A stretch of DNA of 13,506 nt from contig JANRKN010000060.1 in NCBI GenBank assembly GCA_033763435.1, forward strand, positions 1 through 13,506, read 5' to 3'. Source of the DNA: JANRKN01 sp033763435. Lineage in GTDB: Bacteria; Planctomycetota; Phycisphaerae; Phycisphaerales; UBA1924. Positions 7,871 through 13,506 of this stretch are shown here, piece by piece; the stretch's first letter is position 1, and each line of letters opens with the position of its first letter. Under the pieces are notes generated by a model. That model had not been told where the DNA came from, did not search any database, and saw only the letters and a list, made by a program, of their open reading frames with translations. The position numbers and the translations under genes are program-made.

Positions 7871-8965
7871 ATGCCCGACGCGCACGCAGCATCCGCCGGC
7901 CCAGCCTCCGGCACGTCGATCGGCGCCGCGCCCGCCCCCGGCCCCGGGTCGGGCGCGGAAGGGCGCCGCGTGCTCGTCACGGGCGGCGCGGGGTTCGTCG
8001 GCTCGCACCTCACCGAGCGACTGCTCGCGCGGGGCGACGCGGTGACGGTCATCGACGATCTCTCGACGGGCCGGCGAACGAACCTTCCCGCGGCGCATCC
8101 GCGGTTGCGCTTCATCCACGCCGATCTGCGTGCCGGGCTTGAAGCGCTGCGGGCGGAGAGCTTTGACGAGATCTATCACTTGGCTGCGGCGGTCGGCGTC
8201 GCGCTCGTCATGGCCCAGCCCGTGCGGTCGATCGAGATCAACGTGGGCGGCACGGCCGAGGTGTTCGCGTTTGCCCGCGGGCGCGCGCCGGGCGGCGCGG
8301 GGTGCCCCGTGCTCGTGACCAGCTCGTCGGAGGTCTACGGCAAGTCGGGCAAGGAACTCTTCAGCGAGGACGACGACGTCGTCTACGGGCCCACGACCGT
8401 CACGCGCTGGTCGTACGCGGCCAGCAAGGCGCTGGATGAACACCTCGCGCTGGCGTACGCGCGCCAGCACGCCGGGGGCGACCGGGCGAGCCCGCCCGCG
8501 GTCGTCGTGAGGCTGTTCAACACCGTCGGGCCCCGGCAGGTGGGCGACTACGGCATGGTGCTGCCCCGGTTTGTGAAGGCCGCGATGGAGGGTGGGGAGC
8601 TGCTCGTCCACGGCGACGGCCAGCAGACGCGGTGCTTTGCCGACGTTCGGGACGTGTCCGGAGTCCTGCCGAAACTGCTGGGTGCGCGGGAATGCTGGGG
8701 ACGGGTCTTCAACGTGGGGTCGGATGAGCCGATAAGCATCCTGGGGTTGGCGGAGCTGTGTTTGCGCGAGGTCAAACCTGCGGGCGGGCGGGCCGGTCGG
8801 GTTCGGATGGTTCCCTACGATTCGGCCTTTCCGGTCGGGTTCGAGGACCTCCGCCGGCGCCGGCCCGATCTGGCGCGCGTGCGCGGGGCGGTCGGATATC
8901 GGCCGGAGTTCGCGCTCGACCAGACCGTCCGCGATGTCGCCCGTGCGATGAGCCCTTCGTCCTGA
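7871..8965 (+). CDS. Extended SDR NAD(P)-dependent sugar-nucleotide epimerase/dehydratase
   Basis: The Rossmann nucleotide-binding loop is 'VLVTGGAGFVGSHL' (34-47), followed by the acidic adenosine-binding end of beta2, 'VTVIDDLSTG'. The active-site pieces are the Ser cluster 'TSSSEVYG' (150-157) and Y182-A-A-S-K186 (YxxxK). Later signatures are 'RLFNTVGPRQ', 'VLPRFVKAAMEGGELLVHGDG' and 'TRCFADVRDV', typical of NDP-sugar epimerases, dehydratases and decarboxylases. The substrate cannot be fixed from sequence: UDP-hexose or UDP-uronic acid 4-epimerase is one option, another NDP-sugar modification is possible. It should supply a sugar nucleotide to the polysaccharide pathway. The first 33 residues are an Ala/Pro/Gly-rich leader not expected in the family, yet no later start keeps beta1 intact. 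It starts 12 bp after the wzc-like stop without a clear Shine-Dalgarno, suggesting translational coupling. Confidence 0.87.
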   Translation: MPDAHAASAGPASGTSIGAAPAPGPGSGAEGRRVLVTGGAGFVGSHLTERLLARGDAVTVIDDLSTGRRTNLPAAHPRLRFIHADLRAGLEALRAESFDEIYHLAAAVGVALVMAQPVRSIEINVGGTAEVFAFARGRAPGGAGCPVLVTSSSEVYGKSGKELFSEDDDVVYGPTTVTRWSYAASKALDEHLALAYARQHAGGDRASPPAVVVRLFNTVGPRQVGDYGMVLPRFVKAAMEGGELLVHGDGQQTRCFADVRDVSGVLPKLLGARECWGRVFNVGSDEPISILGLAELCLREVKPAGGRAGRVRMVPYDSAFPVGFEDLRRRRPDLARVRGAVGYRPEFALDQTVRDVARAMSPSS

Positions 8966-8972
8966 GCCCCTC

Positions 8973-10517
8973 GTGATGCTTCTGCGATCCATCCTCGGCC
9001 TTCAACGACTCGCGGCGATCGTCGGCGTGCTGGCGTCGCTGGTGCTGCTCGCGCCCGTTGCATCCGCCCAGCCGACGGACCCCGCGGCGCAGCGCGAGCT
9101 GATCCAGCGCGTCGAGCGCATGGGCGAGGATCTGGAGAAGCTCTCGGGTGAGTTCCGCGAGGTGCAGAAGCTGGCCGCGGGCGAGGCGCCGACCTCGGCG
9201 CTCGGGCGGCTGGATGTGTTCCACGGCTATGTCGGCGTCTTTGTCATCGCCTTTGTCATCACGCTGCTCGCGACGCCGATTGTCCGGCGCCTCGCGGTCG
9301 CCAACGGCGTGATCGACCGCCCGAGCGACCCTCGCAAGATCCACAAGATTCCGATCGCCTACATGGGCGGCGTGGCGGTCTACCTGGGCATCATTTTCGG
9401 GCTGTTCTACGCGATTCTCTCGGTGCGTTTCCCGGGCATGGTGACCTGGCACGCCTCGTCGCGCCTGATCGAGGGCGACCATCACTCGCCCGTGCCGTAC
9501 TCCGTGCTGCTGGGCATCACGGTGATCATGTTCGTCGGGCTCATCGACGACATCGTGGGCGTGAGCCCGCGCGTGAAGGTCGGCGGGCAGCTTCTCGCGG
9601 CGGCGGCGCTGGCGATGGAGGACTTCGGCACCAAGGTGGCCGACGGCATCGTCACTCCCCTGGGCAAGCTGGTCGGCCTGCAGGATCTGGTCTGGAAGAT
9701 CCCGCTGCCGTTCGAGCTGCCGTTCTATGGCTCGAGCGTCACGTTCGATCTCGTGTACTGGTCGGGCACGGCGATCATCGCGGTGTTCGTGATCGGTGCG
9801 TGCAACGCGAGCAACCTTATCGACGGGCTCGACGGACTGCTGACCGGCGTGACCGCGATCGCCGTGATGGGCCTGCTGGTGATCGCGCTGACGCTGGCGG
9901 TCTGGGACGACGGGCCGCGCGATGCTCAGCGTGTGATCCTCGCGCTCGCGGTGCTCGGCGCGTGCATGGGATTCCTGCCCCACAACTTCAACCCCGCGAC
10001 GATCTTCCTTGGCGACGCGGGGTCGCTGATGCTCGGCTTCTGCACGATCACGCTGATCCTGTCGCTGGGCGACACGCCCGGCAAGACGCATCTGGTCGTG
10101 GCGGGGCTGATCATCTATTCGATCCCGATCATCGACACGGTGCTGGCCATCGTGAGGCGGAAGATGGCCGGCAAGAGCATCTCCAGCCCCGACGATCAGC
10201 ATCTGCACCACATGCTCAAGCGTGCGCTGGGGGTCAAGGGCGCGGTGCTGGTGCTGTACGCGATCGGCGGGACGTTCGCGCTGATCGGCGTCGCGCTCTC
10301 GCTCGGCAAGGCGCGGGTGATCTATGTGCTGGCGCTGCTGTTCATCTCGTTCATCGTGGTGACGGCGATCAAGATCGCCCGCAAGAAGCAGATCGAGGAC
10401 CAGGCGGCGGCGTACGACGCCGCGCGTCTGGCCGCCGCGGCTGCGGGCAATCGCGCCCCGGAGACTGCGTCGGACGGCGCGGGATCCTCCGCTGGCTCGC
10501 CCGCCGCGCGGGCATAA
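8973..10517 (+). CDS. WecA/TagO-like polyprenyl-phosphate glycosyl-1-phosphate transferase with a secretory-type N-terminal extension
   Basis: An integral membrane enzyme of the MraY/WecA/TagO family; these transfer a sugar-1-phosphate (often GlcNAc-1-P from UDP-GlcNAc) to undecaprenyl phosphate, starting a surface glycan. Visible motifs, numbered from the GTG at 8973: 'RKIHKIPIAYMGG' (121-133); the Mg-binding 'GLIDD' with D192/D193; 'N278-A-S-N281-L-I-D284-G-L-D287-G'; 'FLGDAGS' with D348; and the His cluster 'DDQHLHHML' (407-415). About ten hydrophobic helices are spread over residues 85-460. The first 80 residues are unusual: a signal-peptide-like segment ending 'APVASA-Q' (about 27-33), then a charged helix (38-70), before the first canonical helix. 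The GTG at 8973 and ATG at 8976 are both possible starts; ATG is more usual. It lies 7 bp after the epimerase gene. The sugar specificity is not determined by what is visible. Confidence 0.9.
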   Translation: MMLLRSILGLQRLAAIVGVLASLVLLAPVASAQPTDPAAQRELIQRVERMGEDLEKLSGEFREVQKLAAGEAPTSALGRLDVFHGYVGVFVIAFVITLLATPIVRRLAVANGVIDRPSDPRKIHKIPIAYMGGVAVYLGIIFGLFYAILSVRFPGMVTWHASSRLIEGDHHSPVPYSVLLGITVIMFVGLIDDIVGVSPRVKVGGQLLAAAALAMEDFGTKVADGIVTPLGKLVGLQDLVWKIPLPFELPFYGSSVTFDLVYWSGTAIIAVFVIGACNASNLIDGLDGLLTGVTAIAVMGLLVIALTLAVWDDGPRDAQRVILALAVLGACMGFLPHNFNPATIFLGDAGSLMLGFCTITLILSLGDTPGKTHLVVAGLIIYSIPIIDTVLAIVRRKMAGKSISSPDDQHLHHMLKRALGVKGAVLVLYAIGGTFALIGVALSLGKARVIYVLALLFISFIVVTAIKIARKKQIEDQAAAYDAARLAAAAAGNRAPETASDGAGSSAGSPAARA

Positions 10518-10532
10518 GCGAGCGCGATCCGG

Positions 10533-10538
10533 TACGCT
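10533..10538 (+). promoter_or_regulatory. Possible -10 element (TACGCT) just before the small Cys-rich gene
   Basis: TACGCT fits TAnnnT and ends eight bases before the ATG at 10547. If used, transcription would begin at or next to the start codon and give a leaderless mRNA, which fits the lack of a Shine-Dalgarno there. No -35 match is evident. The same GGTACGCT octamer recurs upstream of ftsK (11977-11984). Confidence 0.25.
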
Positions 10539-10546
10539 GGCGCGCC

Positions 10547-10738
10547 ATGACTGGGCGCGAGGATGCATCCGAACATGACGGCCGGGCCGCAGAGGGCGCC
10601 GAGCGAGCGCCTTCGGGCTGTCTCAGGCTCGAGCGCTGCCCGTGCTGCGGGCGGGCGCCCCTGGTCATGGTGTGGGTGCACTCGCACGAGCAGACAGCCT
10701 GCTGCGGCGCGGTGCTGGGCCCGTGCTGCCAGCCCTGA
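10547..10738 (+). CDS. Small Cys-rich (zinc-ribbon-like) hypothetical protein, 63 residues
   Basis: The ATG at 10547 lies 29 bp after the transferase stop. The N-terminal 24 residues are acidic and polar, and the rest is compact and Cys-rich. The cysteines are at 25, 31, 33, 34, 52, 53, 60 and 61, with a 'CPCCGRAPLVMVW' knuckle and a second CC...CC pair that could bind one metal. The aromatic/His core 'VWVHSHEQTACCG' between the pairs looks like a small zinc ribbon, and short proteins of this style are, from memory, common in planctomycetes without known function. The frame is closed by TGA, and the Cys spacing is hard to explain as a chance open frame. It overlaps only the 5' extension of the next gene's frame, which is not used. 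Its function is unknown. Confidence 0.6.
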   Translation: MTGREDASEHDGRAAEGAERAPSGCLRLERCPCCGRAPLVMVWVHSHEQTACCGAVLGPCCQP

Positions 10739-10853
10739 GCGCCCACGCACGCCCCCGGAACCTACGATCGGCCCGGGCGTCCGAAGTTTCGGGCAGGGGG
10801 CCTTTCAGGGCGGAGTCGCGCGGTCGGCTCCCAGGGACGGAAGATCCACAGAC

Positions 10854-10873
10854 GAATCAGCGAAGGCTGATTC
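10854..10873 (+). promoter_or_regulatory. Perfect 8-bp hairpin abutting the Shine-Dalgarno of the DUF6263-like gene
   Basis: GAATCAGC (10854-10861) and GCTGATTC (10866-10873) are exact reverse complements around the tetraloop GAAG. The next base begins the AAGGGAG ribosome-binding site. It lacks a T-run, so it is not a terminator. It could stabilise the mRNA 5' end, tune ribosome access, or act as a DNA operator. Confidence 0.45.
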
Positions 10874-10880
10874 AAGGGAG
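10874..10880 (+). promoter_or_regulatory. Strong Shine-Dalgarno (AAGGGAG)
   Basis: AAGGGAG sits six bases before the ATG at 10887. It decides that start against the much longer frame that is open from 10563. Confidence 0.75.
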
Positions 10881-10886
10881 TTCGCG

Positions 10887-11807
10887 ATGAAGCGTTCGAC
10901 GTGTGCGGCGATGGTGATGGCGGCGGCGGTGCTGGGCATGTGTGCGGGCAGCGCGGTGAGCGCAACCCGCGCCGAGGGCAGCCGCTGGGTGGCGAAGGCC
11001 GAGAAAGTGGACCTGAAGCCGAAGTTCAAAGCCGGTCAGAAGTCGACGTATCGCTTCGAGCAGACGACGAACATCGTGCAGAACGTGCCCGGCATGAGCG
11101 AGGGCATGAAGCAGGACATGACGCAGAACTTCGACGCGGAGATGCGCGTCAAGGAGATCGCCGAGGACGGCACCGCGACGCTGGAGATCGAGTACAAGTC
11201 GATGAAGCTCGCGATCGCCTCGCCCATGGGCACGATGGAGTATGACTCGGCCAAGCCGGGCGCCGACGATGCGACCAACCCGATCGCGGGCGCGGTCAAG
11301 CCGCTGATCGGCATGGTGGTGACGGCCAAGGTCGATAAGTCGGGCCAGGTCAAGGAGACCAGCGCCGACACGTCCAAGCTCGCGGGCCCCGCGGCGCAGA
11401 TGGCCAAGCAGATGGTCTCGGCCGATCAGATCAAGAGCATGTTCGGGCGCATCATCGCCCTCAAGGAAGGCCCGACCGAAGTCTCGGTCGGCGAGAAGTG
11501 GACGACGGTCGATGCCGTCAGCCAGGGCGGCATGAAGATGAAGGTTTCGATGGACAAGGTGCTCGAGAAGGTCGAGGGCGCGAACGCCACGATCTCGATG
11601 AAGGGAACCATGACCAGCGAGAAGGACGAGAAGGACCCGCAGTCGGCCATGGCGCCCGACGTGACCAACGCCAAGATCGACGGCTCGGCCGTCTGGGACA
11701 CCGAGGCCGGCGCGGTCAAGAGCATCGAGAGCACCCAGACCCTGACCCTCAAGAGCCAGATGGGCACGCAGGACGTCAAGACCGTCAGCAAGATCACGCG
11801 GCTGTAA
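10887..11807 (+). CDS. Secreted DUF6263-like protein, 306 residues
   Basis: The start ATG follows a strong AAGGGAG. The N-terminus is a classic signal peptide: MKR, a hydrophobic stretch (7-20), and an 'AVSA' cleavage site near residue 26. The mature part begins 'VDLKPKFKAGQKSTYRFEQTT', matching the opening of DUF6263 proteins ('kfk-G-y-y' followed by a Thr/Gln strand). It continues with an 'EIAEDGTATLEIEYKSMK' beta pattern, 'MGTMEYDS', 'GEKWTT' and a C-terminal 'WDTEAGAVKSIESTQTLTL' repeat-like strand. The expected fold is a lipocalin/beta-sandwich-like envelope or extracellular protein; the function is not known. It has its own leader and ends at a strong terminator, so it is probably a separate unit from the EPS genes. 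Family membership is from recall and would need a profile search. Confidence 0.72.
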   Translation: MKRSTCAAMVMAAAVLGMCAGSAVSATRAEGSRWVAKAEKVDLKPKFKAGQKSTYRFEQTTNIVQNVPGMSEGMKQDMTQNFDAEMRVKEIAEDGTATLEIEYKSMKLAIASPMGTMEYDSAKPGADDATNPIAGAVKPLIGMVVTAKVDKSGQVKETSADTSKLAGPAAQMAKQMVSADQIKSMFGRIIALKEGPTEVSVGEKWTTVDAVSQGGMKMKVSMDKVLEKVEGANATISMKGTMTSEKDEKDPQSAMAPDVTNAKIDGSAVWDTEAGAVKSIESTQTLTLKSQMGTQDVKTVSKITRL

Positions 11808-11838
11808 GCCCCGCGACGCGACGGCCCCCAAAGCACTC

Positions 11839-11879
11839 CAAGACCCCGGCTCCGCGATGGGCCGGGGTCTTGAGTTTTT
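11839..11879 (+). terminator. Rho-independent terminator
   Basis: CAAGACCCCGGC (11839-11850) pairs perfectly with GCCGGGGTCTTG (11861-11872), around a ten-base loop, and five T follow at 11875-11879. It closes the DUF6263-like gene and insulates ftsK. Confidence 0.9.
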
Positions 11880-11978
11880 GTGGTCCGTGCGGCAGGTTGG
11901 GGTCGCACGTCCGAACAACGGCTGAACAGGCGGGTGGCGCCGGGGCGTATGTTGCGCAGAGGGGCGGCGGTTGTGGGG

Positions 11979-11984
11979 TACGCT
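11979..11984 (+). promoter_or_regulatory. Possible -10 element (TACGCT) for ftsK
   Basis: TACGCT lies in the gap between the terminator and the ATG at 12014, giving a plausible 20-25 base leader. TTGCGC at 11952-11957 is the best -35, but the 21-base spacing is too long for a standard sigma-70 site. The rest of 11880-12013 shows G-rich sequence only. Confidence 0.3.
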
Positions 11985-12013
11985 CGGGGGGGGATGCCGA
12001 TAACGGTGGGATC

Positions 12014-13506
12014 ATGGGTGTTTCTTCGTCGAACCGGAAGGGGAGCGCTGTGCCGTCGTCTCGCCGTGCAAAGTCGGGTGGTCGTGCTTCGGGTGGTGGG
12101 GGTGGTGGGGCCGGCTGGGCTTCGCAGCCTGGGTGGGTGGTGCTGCGCGTCGCGGGCATGGTGCTGACGGTCGCGGTTTGGGCCTTTGCCGCGGCGAGCC
12201 TGATCGGCTTTGACCCGGCGGACCCGCCCTCGCACGCGGTGTGGCCGCAGAACCATCCGCCCGCGAACTGGTGCGGGGCGTTCGGCGCGGCCGTCGCGTA
12301 TCACCTCGTCCGGTTCCTGGGCTGGGGCGCGTACGCGCTGCTGGCGGTCGGCGGGATCCTGCTGCTGCACACTGCGATGACCCGCGCGCTGCGCGATGCG
12401 CTGATCCGCGCGCTGGGCGTCGTGTTCGTCGCGCTCGCCGTCGCCGGGCTTCAGAAGCTGATGTTTCCGACCTCGGGCCCGTTCCCGGACATGGTCGGCG
12501 GCTTGGTTGGCACGGCGGGCGTCGCCGAACTGATGCCACGGTTCGGCGGCATGTTCACGGGCGTGATCCTCGTCCTTATGCTCGGCGTCGGGCTCATCGT
12601 CGCAATGGACGACTGGCTGAGCGTGCTGTTCTTCTGGGTGCGCAAGACGGGCGTGCCGGTGGCGGTCGCGGCGGGCTCGGTCGCCGGGCGTGCGGCGGTC
12701 GCGACCGCGGGCGCCGCGGCCGATGCGCTCTCGTCGGGTCTGGGCAGCGATGAACCCGCGGCCAAGCGCCGGGGACGCGAAGAAGAAACGCCCGAGCCCC
12801 GCTCGTGGCTGAGCCGGATGTCCTTCGGCCTGCTCGGCGCGGGTTCGGCGGCGGGTTCTGGATCGACGGCGGGCGCGAACGCGCGGCCCGGTGGTCGGGC
12901 GGGCGGCCCGAATGCCCGGCGCGGTTGGACGCTGGTCGCCGCGGACTCGCGCGATCCGCGTAAGCCCGGCGCCGGTGTCGGACACGGCGCGGCGGGCGGA
13001 GCGGGTGGTGGGGCGCTGTCGGCGGACGATCAGGCCCGGCGCGTGGGCATTCTCGACCCGGACAAGGAGTCGGCCAAGCTCGACCCCGAGGCGCTCGCCG
13101 CGGAGGAAGAGTTTGAGGAAGGCATCGGCACGCCTCAGCCGGCCAAGAGCGACGCCGGCAAGCCCGCGTCGGAACTGACGCCCAAGGCCGGCATCCCGAT
13201 CGGCAAGGTGGCCTCCGAGCAGGAGGTGGGCGACGCCGACGACGAGGGGTACGAGGAGGACGAGGACGACACGCCCGGCGCGCCTCAGGTGTTCAGCGAG
13301 GACGCGCTGCGCGAGAAGATCGCCAAGCTCCCGGTGGTGTTCGGCACGCGGAACAAGTCGGTCGCGACCGAGGCGGACCTCAAGGCGCTGCACGGCGCCG
13401 AGGCCGAGAGCGCGAACCCCGGCGACGGCGTGCCCGAGGGCAAGGTGTATCAGTTCCCGGGGCTGGACATCCTCGAAGAGCCCGAGGAGAACTTCAACGC
13501 CAAGCT
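12014..13506 (+). CDS. ftsK: DNA translocase FtsK, N-terminal part (runs off the window end)
   Basis: The frame is open to the last base (497 full codons). The start is ATG 12014 with GGTGGG just upstream at tight spacing; an earlier start is possible because the frame is open further 5'. After a Ser/Arg/Gly-rich cytoplasmic stretch (1-40) come four hydrophobic segments: about 42-64, 94-118, 130-147 and 179-197. Between the first two is the FtsK signature 'LIGFDPADPPS...NWCGAFGAAVAY'. A long Gly/Ala-rich then acidic linker follows (about 215-475; D407-D419 nearly all acidic). At 479-490 'YQFPGLDILEEP' matches the 'Y-lP-ldLLe-p' start of the RecA-like motor. The Walker A/B and gamma domains lie beyond the window. 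FtsK anchors at the septum and pumps chromosomal DNA during division and XerCD recombination. It appears to be its own transcription unit, unrelated to the EPS locus. Confidence 0.88.
   Translation, partial: MGVSSSNRKGSAVPSSRRAKSGGRASGGGGGGAGWASQPGWVVLRVAGMVLTVAVWAFAAASLIGFDPADPPSHAVWPQNHPPANWCGAFGAAVAYHLVRFLGWGAYALLAVGGILLLHTAMTRALRDALIRALGVVFVALAVAGLQKLMFPTSGPFPDMVGGLVGTAGVAELMPRFGGMFTGVILVLMLGVGLIVAMDDWLSVLFFWVRKTGVPVAVAAGSVAGRAAVATAGAAADALSSGLGSDEPAAKRRGREEETPEPRSWLSRMSFGLLGAGSAAGSGSTAGANARPGGRAGGPNARRGWTLVAADSRDPRKPGAGVGHGAAGGAGGGALSADDQARRVGILDPDKESAKLDPEALAAEEEFEEGIGTPQPAKSDAGKPASELTPKAGIPIGKVASEQEVGDADDEGYEEDEDDTPGAPQVFSEDALREKIAKLPVVFGTRNKSVATEADLKALHGAEAESANPGDGVPEGKVYQFPGLDILEEPEENFNAK

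Larger units (their letters stand above)
10739..10886 (+). other. Intergenic leader of the DUF6263-like gene
   Basis: This 148-bp gap contains a possible -10 (TACGAT, near 10763) without a clear -35, a GCCCGGGC palindrome soon after it, and the hairpin plus ribosome-binding site listed separately. There is no T-tailed terminator for the upstream genes, so read-through from the EPS operon is possible. Confidence 0.35.

Noticed and set aside
6695..8992. 765-codon minus-strand open frame
   Set aside because: It lies opposite the kinase-like domain and the SDR enzyme, whose motifs are unmistakable. The minus-strand product is Arg/Ala/His-rich low complexity.
8772..10568. 598-codon minus-strand open frame
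   Set aside because: It is antisense to the SDR gene's end and the whole transferase gene, is dominated by Arg/His/Asp/Gln with no recognisable domain, and reflects the mirrored codon bias of a GC-rich gene.
10563..10886. 5' extension of the DUF6263-like gene to 10563
   Set aside because: The signal peptide and strong Shine-Dalgarno place the start at 10887. The extension is Arg/Pro-rich and overlaps the small Cys-rich gene in another frame.
12092..12112. G-run cluster inside ftsK as a third G-quadruplex leader
   Set aside because: It encodes a poly-Gly linker (GGT/GGG codons) in the FtsK cytoplasmic N-terminus, which explains the G-richness without a regulatory role.
11880..12167. 95-codon + strand frame containing ATG 11994 before ftsK
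   Set aside because: It is out of frame with FtsK, overlaps its N-terminal coding region and gives an Arg/Val/Gly-rich product with no motif. A short uORF effect cannot be excluded but has no support.
11426..13393. 655-codon minus-strand open frame
   Set aside because: It runs across a strong + strand terminator and opposite the FtsK membrane domain, with no motif of its own.

Overview
The window is very GC-rich, with strong G/C preference at third codon positions, and every supported gene is on the + strand. The protein set points to a planctomycete, most likely of the Phycisphaerae type: an EpsI-like exosortase partner, a giant membrane-anchored TPR protein, a Wzc-like chain-length protein, a WecA-like lipid-linked sugar transferase with a secretory leader, a DUF6263-like secreted protein, and an FtsK with the 'FDPADPPS...NWCGAFGA' signature. 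The taxonomic placement is inferred from protein character only.

Bases 1-10517 look like an exopolysaccharide/exosortase locus. It opens with the 3' part of an EpsI-type gene (to 692); the exosortase itself is probably just upstream. A very long TPR reading frame follows (861-5474), interrupted by one in-frame TAG at 4224-4226, then a Wzz/BY-kinase fusion (5627-7858), an extended SDR sugar-nucleotide epimerase/dehydratase (7871-8965) and a WecA/TagO/MraY-family glycosyl-1-phosphate transferase (8973-10517). The last three genes are only 7-12 bp apart and probably form one transcription unit. Together they suggest a route: the SDR enzyme prepares an NDP-sugar, the transferase starts a glycan on undecaprenyl phosphate, the Wzc-like protein governs export or length, the TPR protein acts as an envelope scaffold, and exosortase/EpsI handles surface proteins.

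Bases 10518-11879 hold a 63-residue Cys-rich protein and a secreted DUF6263-like protein that ends in a clear rho-independent terminator. Bases 12014-13506 hold the N-terminal third or so of an FtsK DNA translocase, cut by the window edge and unrelated to the EPS locus.

The main oddities are: (1) the internal amber codon in the TPR gene; (2) a BY-kinase domain that has lost the Walker A lysine and the second Walker A' aspartate but keeps the EX2RX2R oligomerisation motif; and (3) two intergenic leaders packed with G-tracts on the coding strand, predicted G-quadruplex formers, one before the TPR gene and one before the wzc-like gene. No tRNA, rRNA, CRISPR array, insertion sequence or phage gene was seen. 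No gene-free stretch exceeds about 210 bp.
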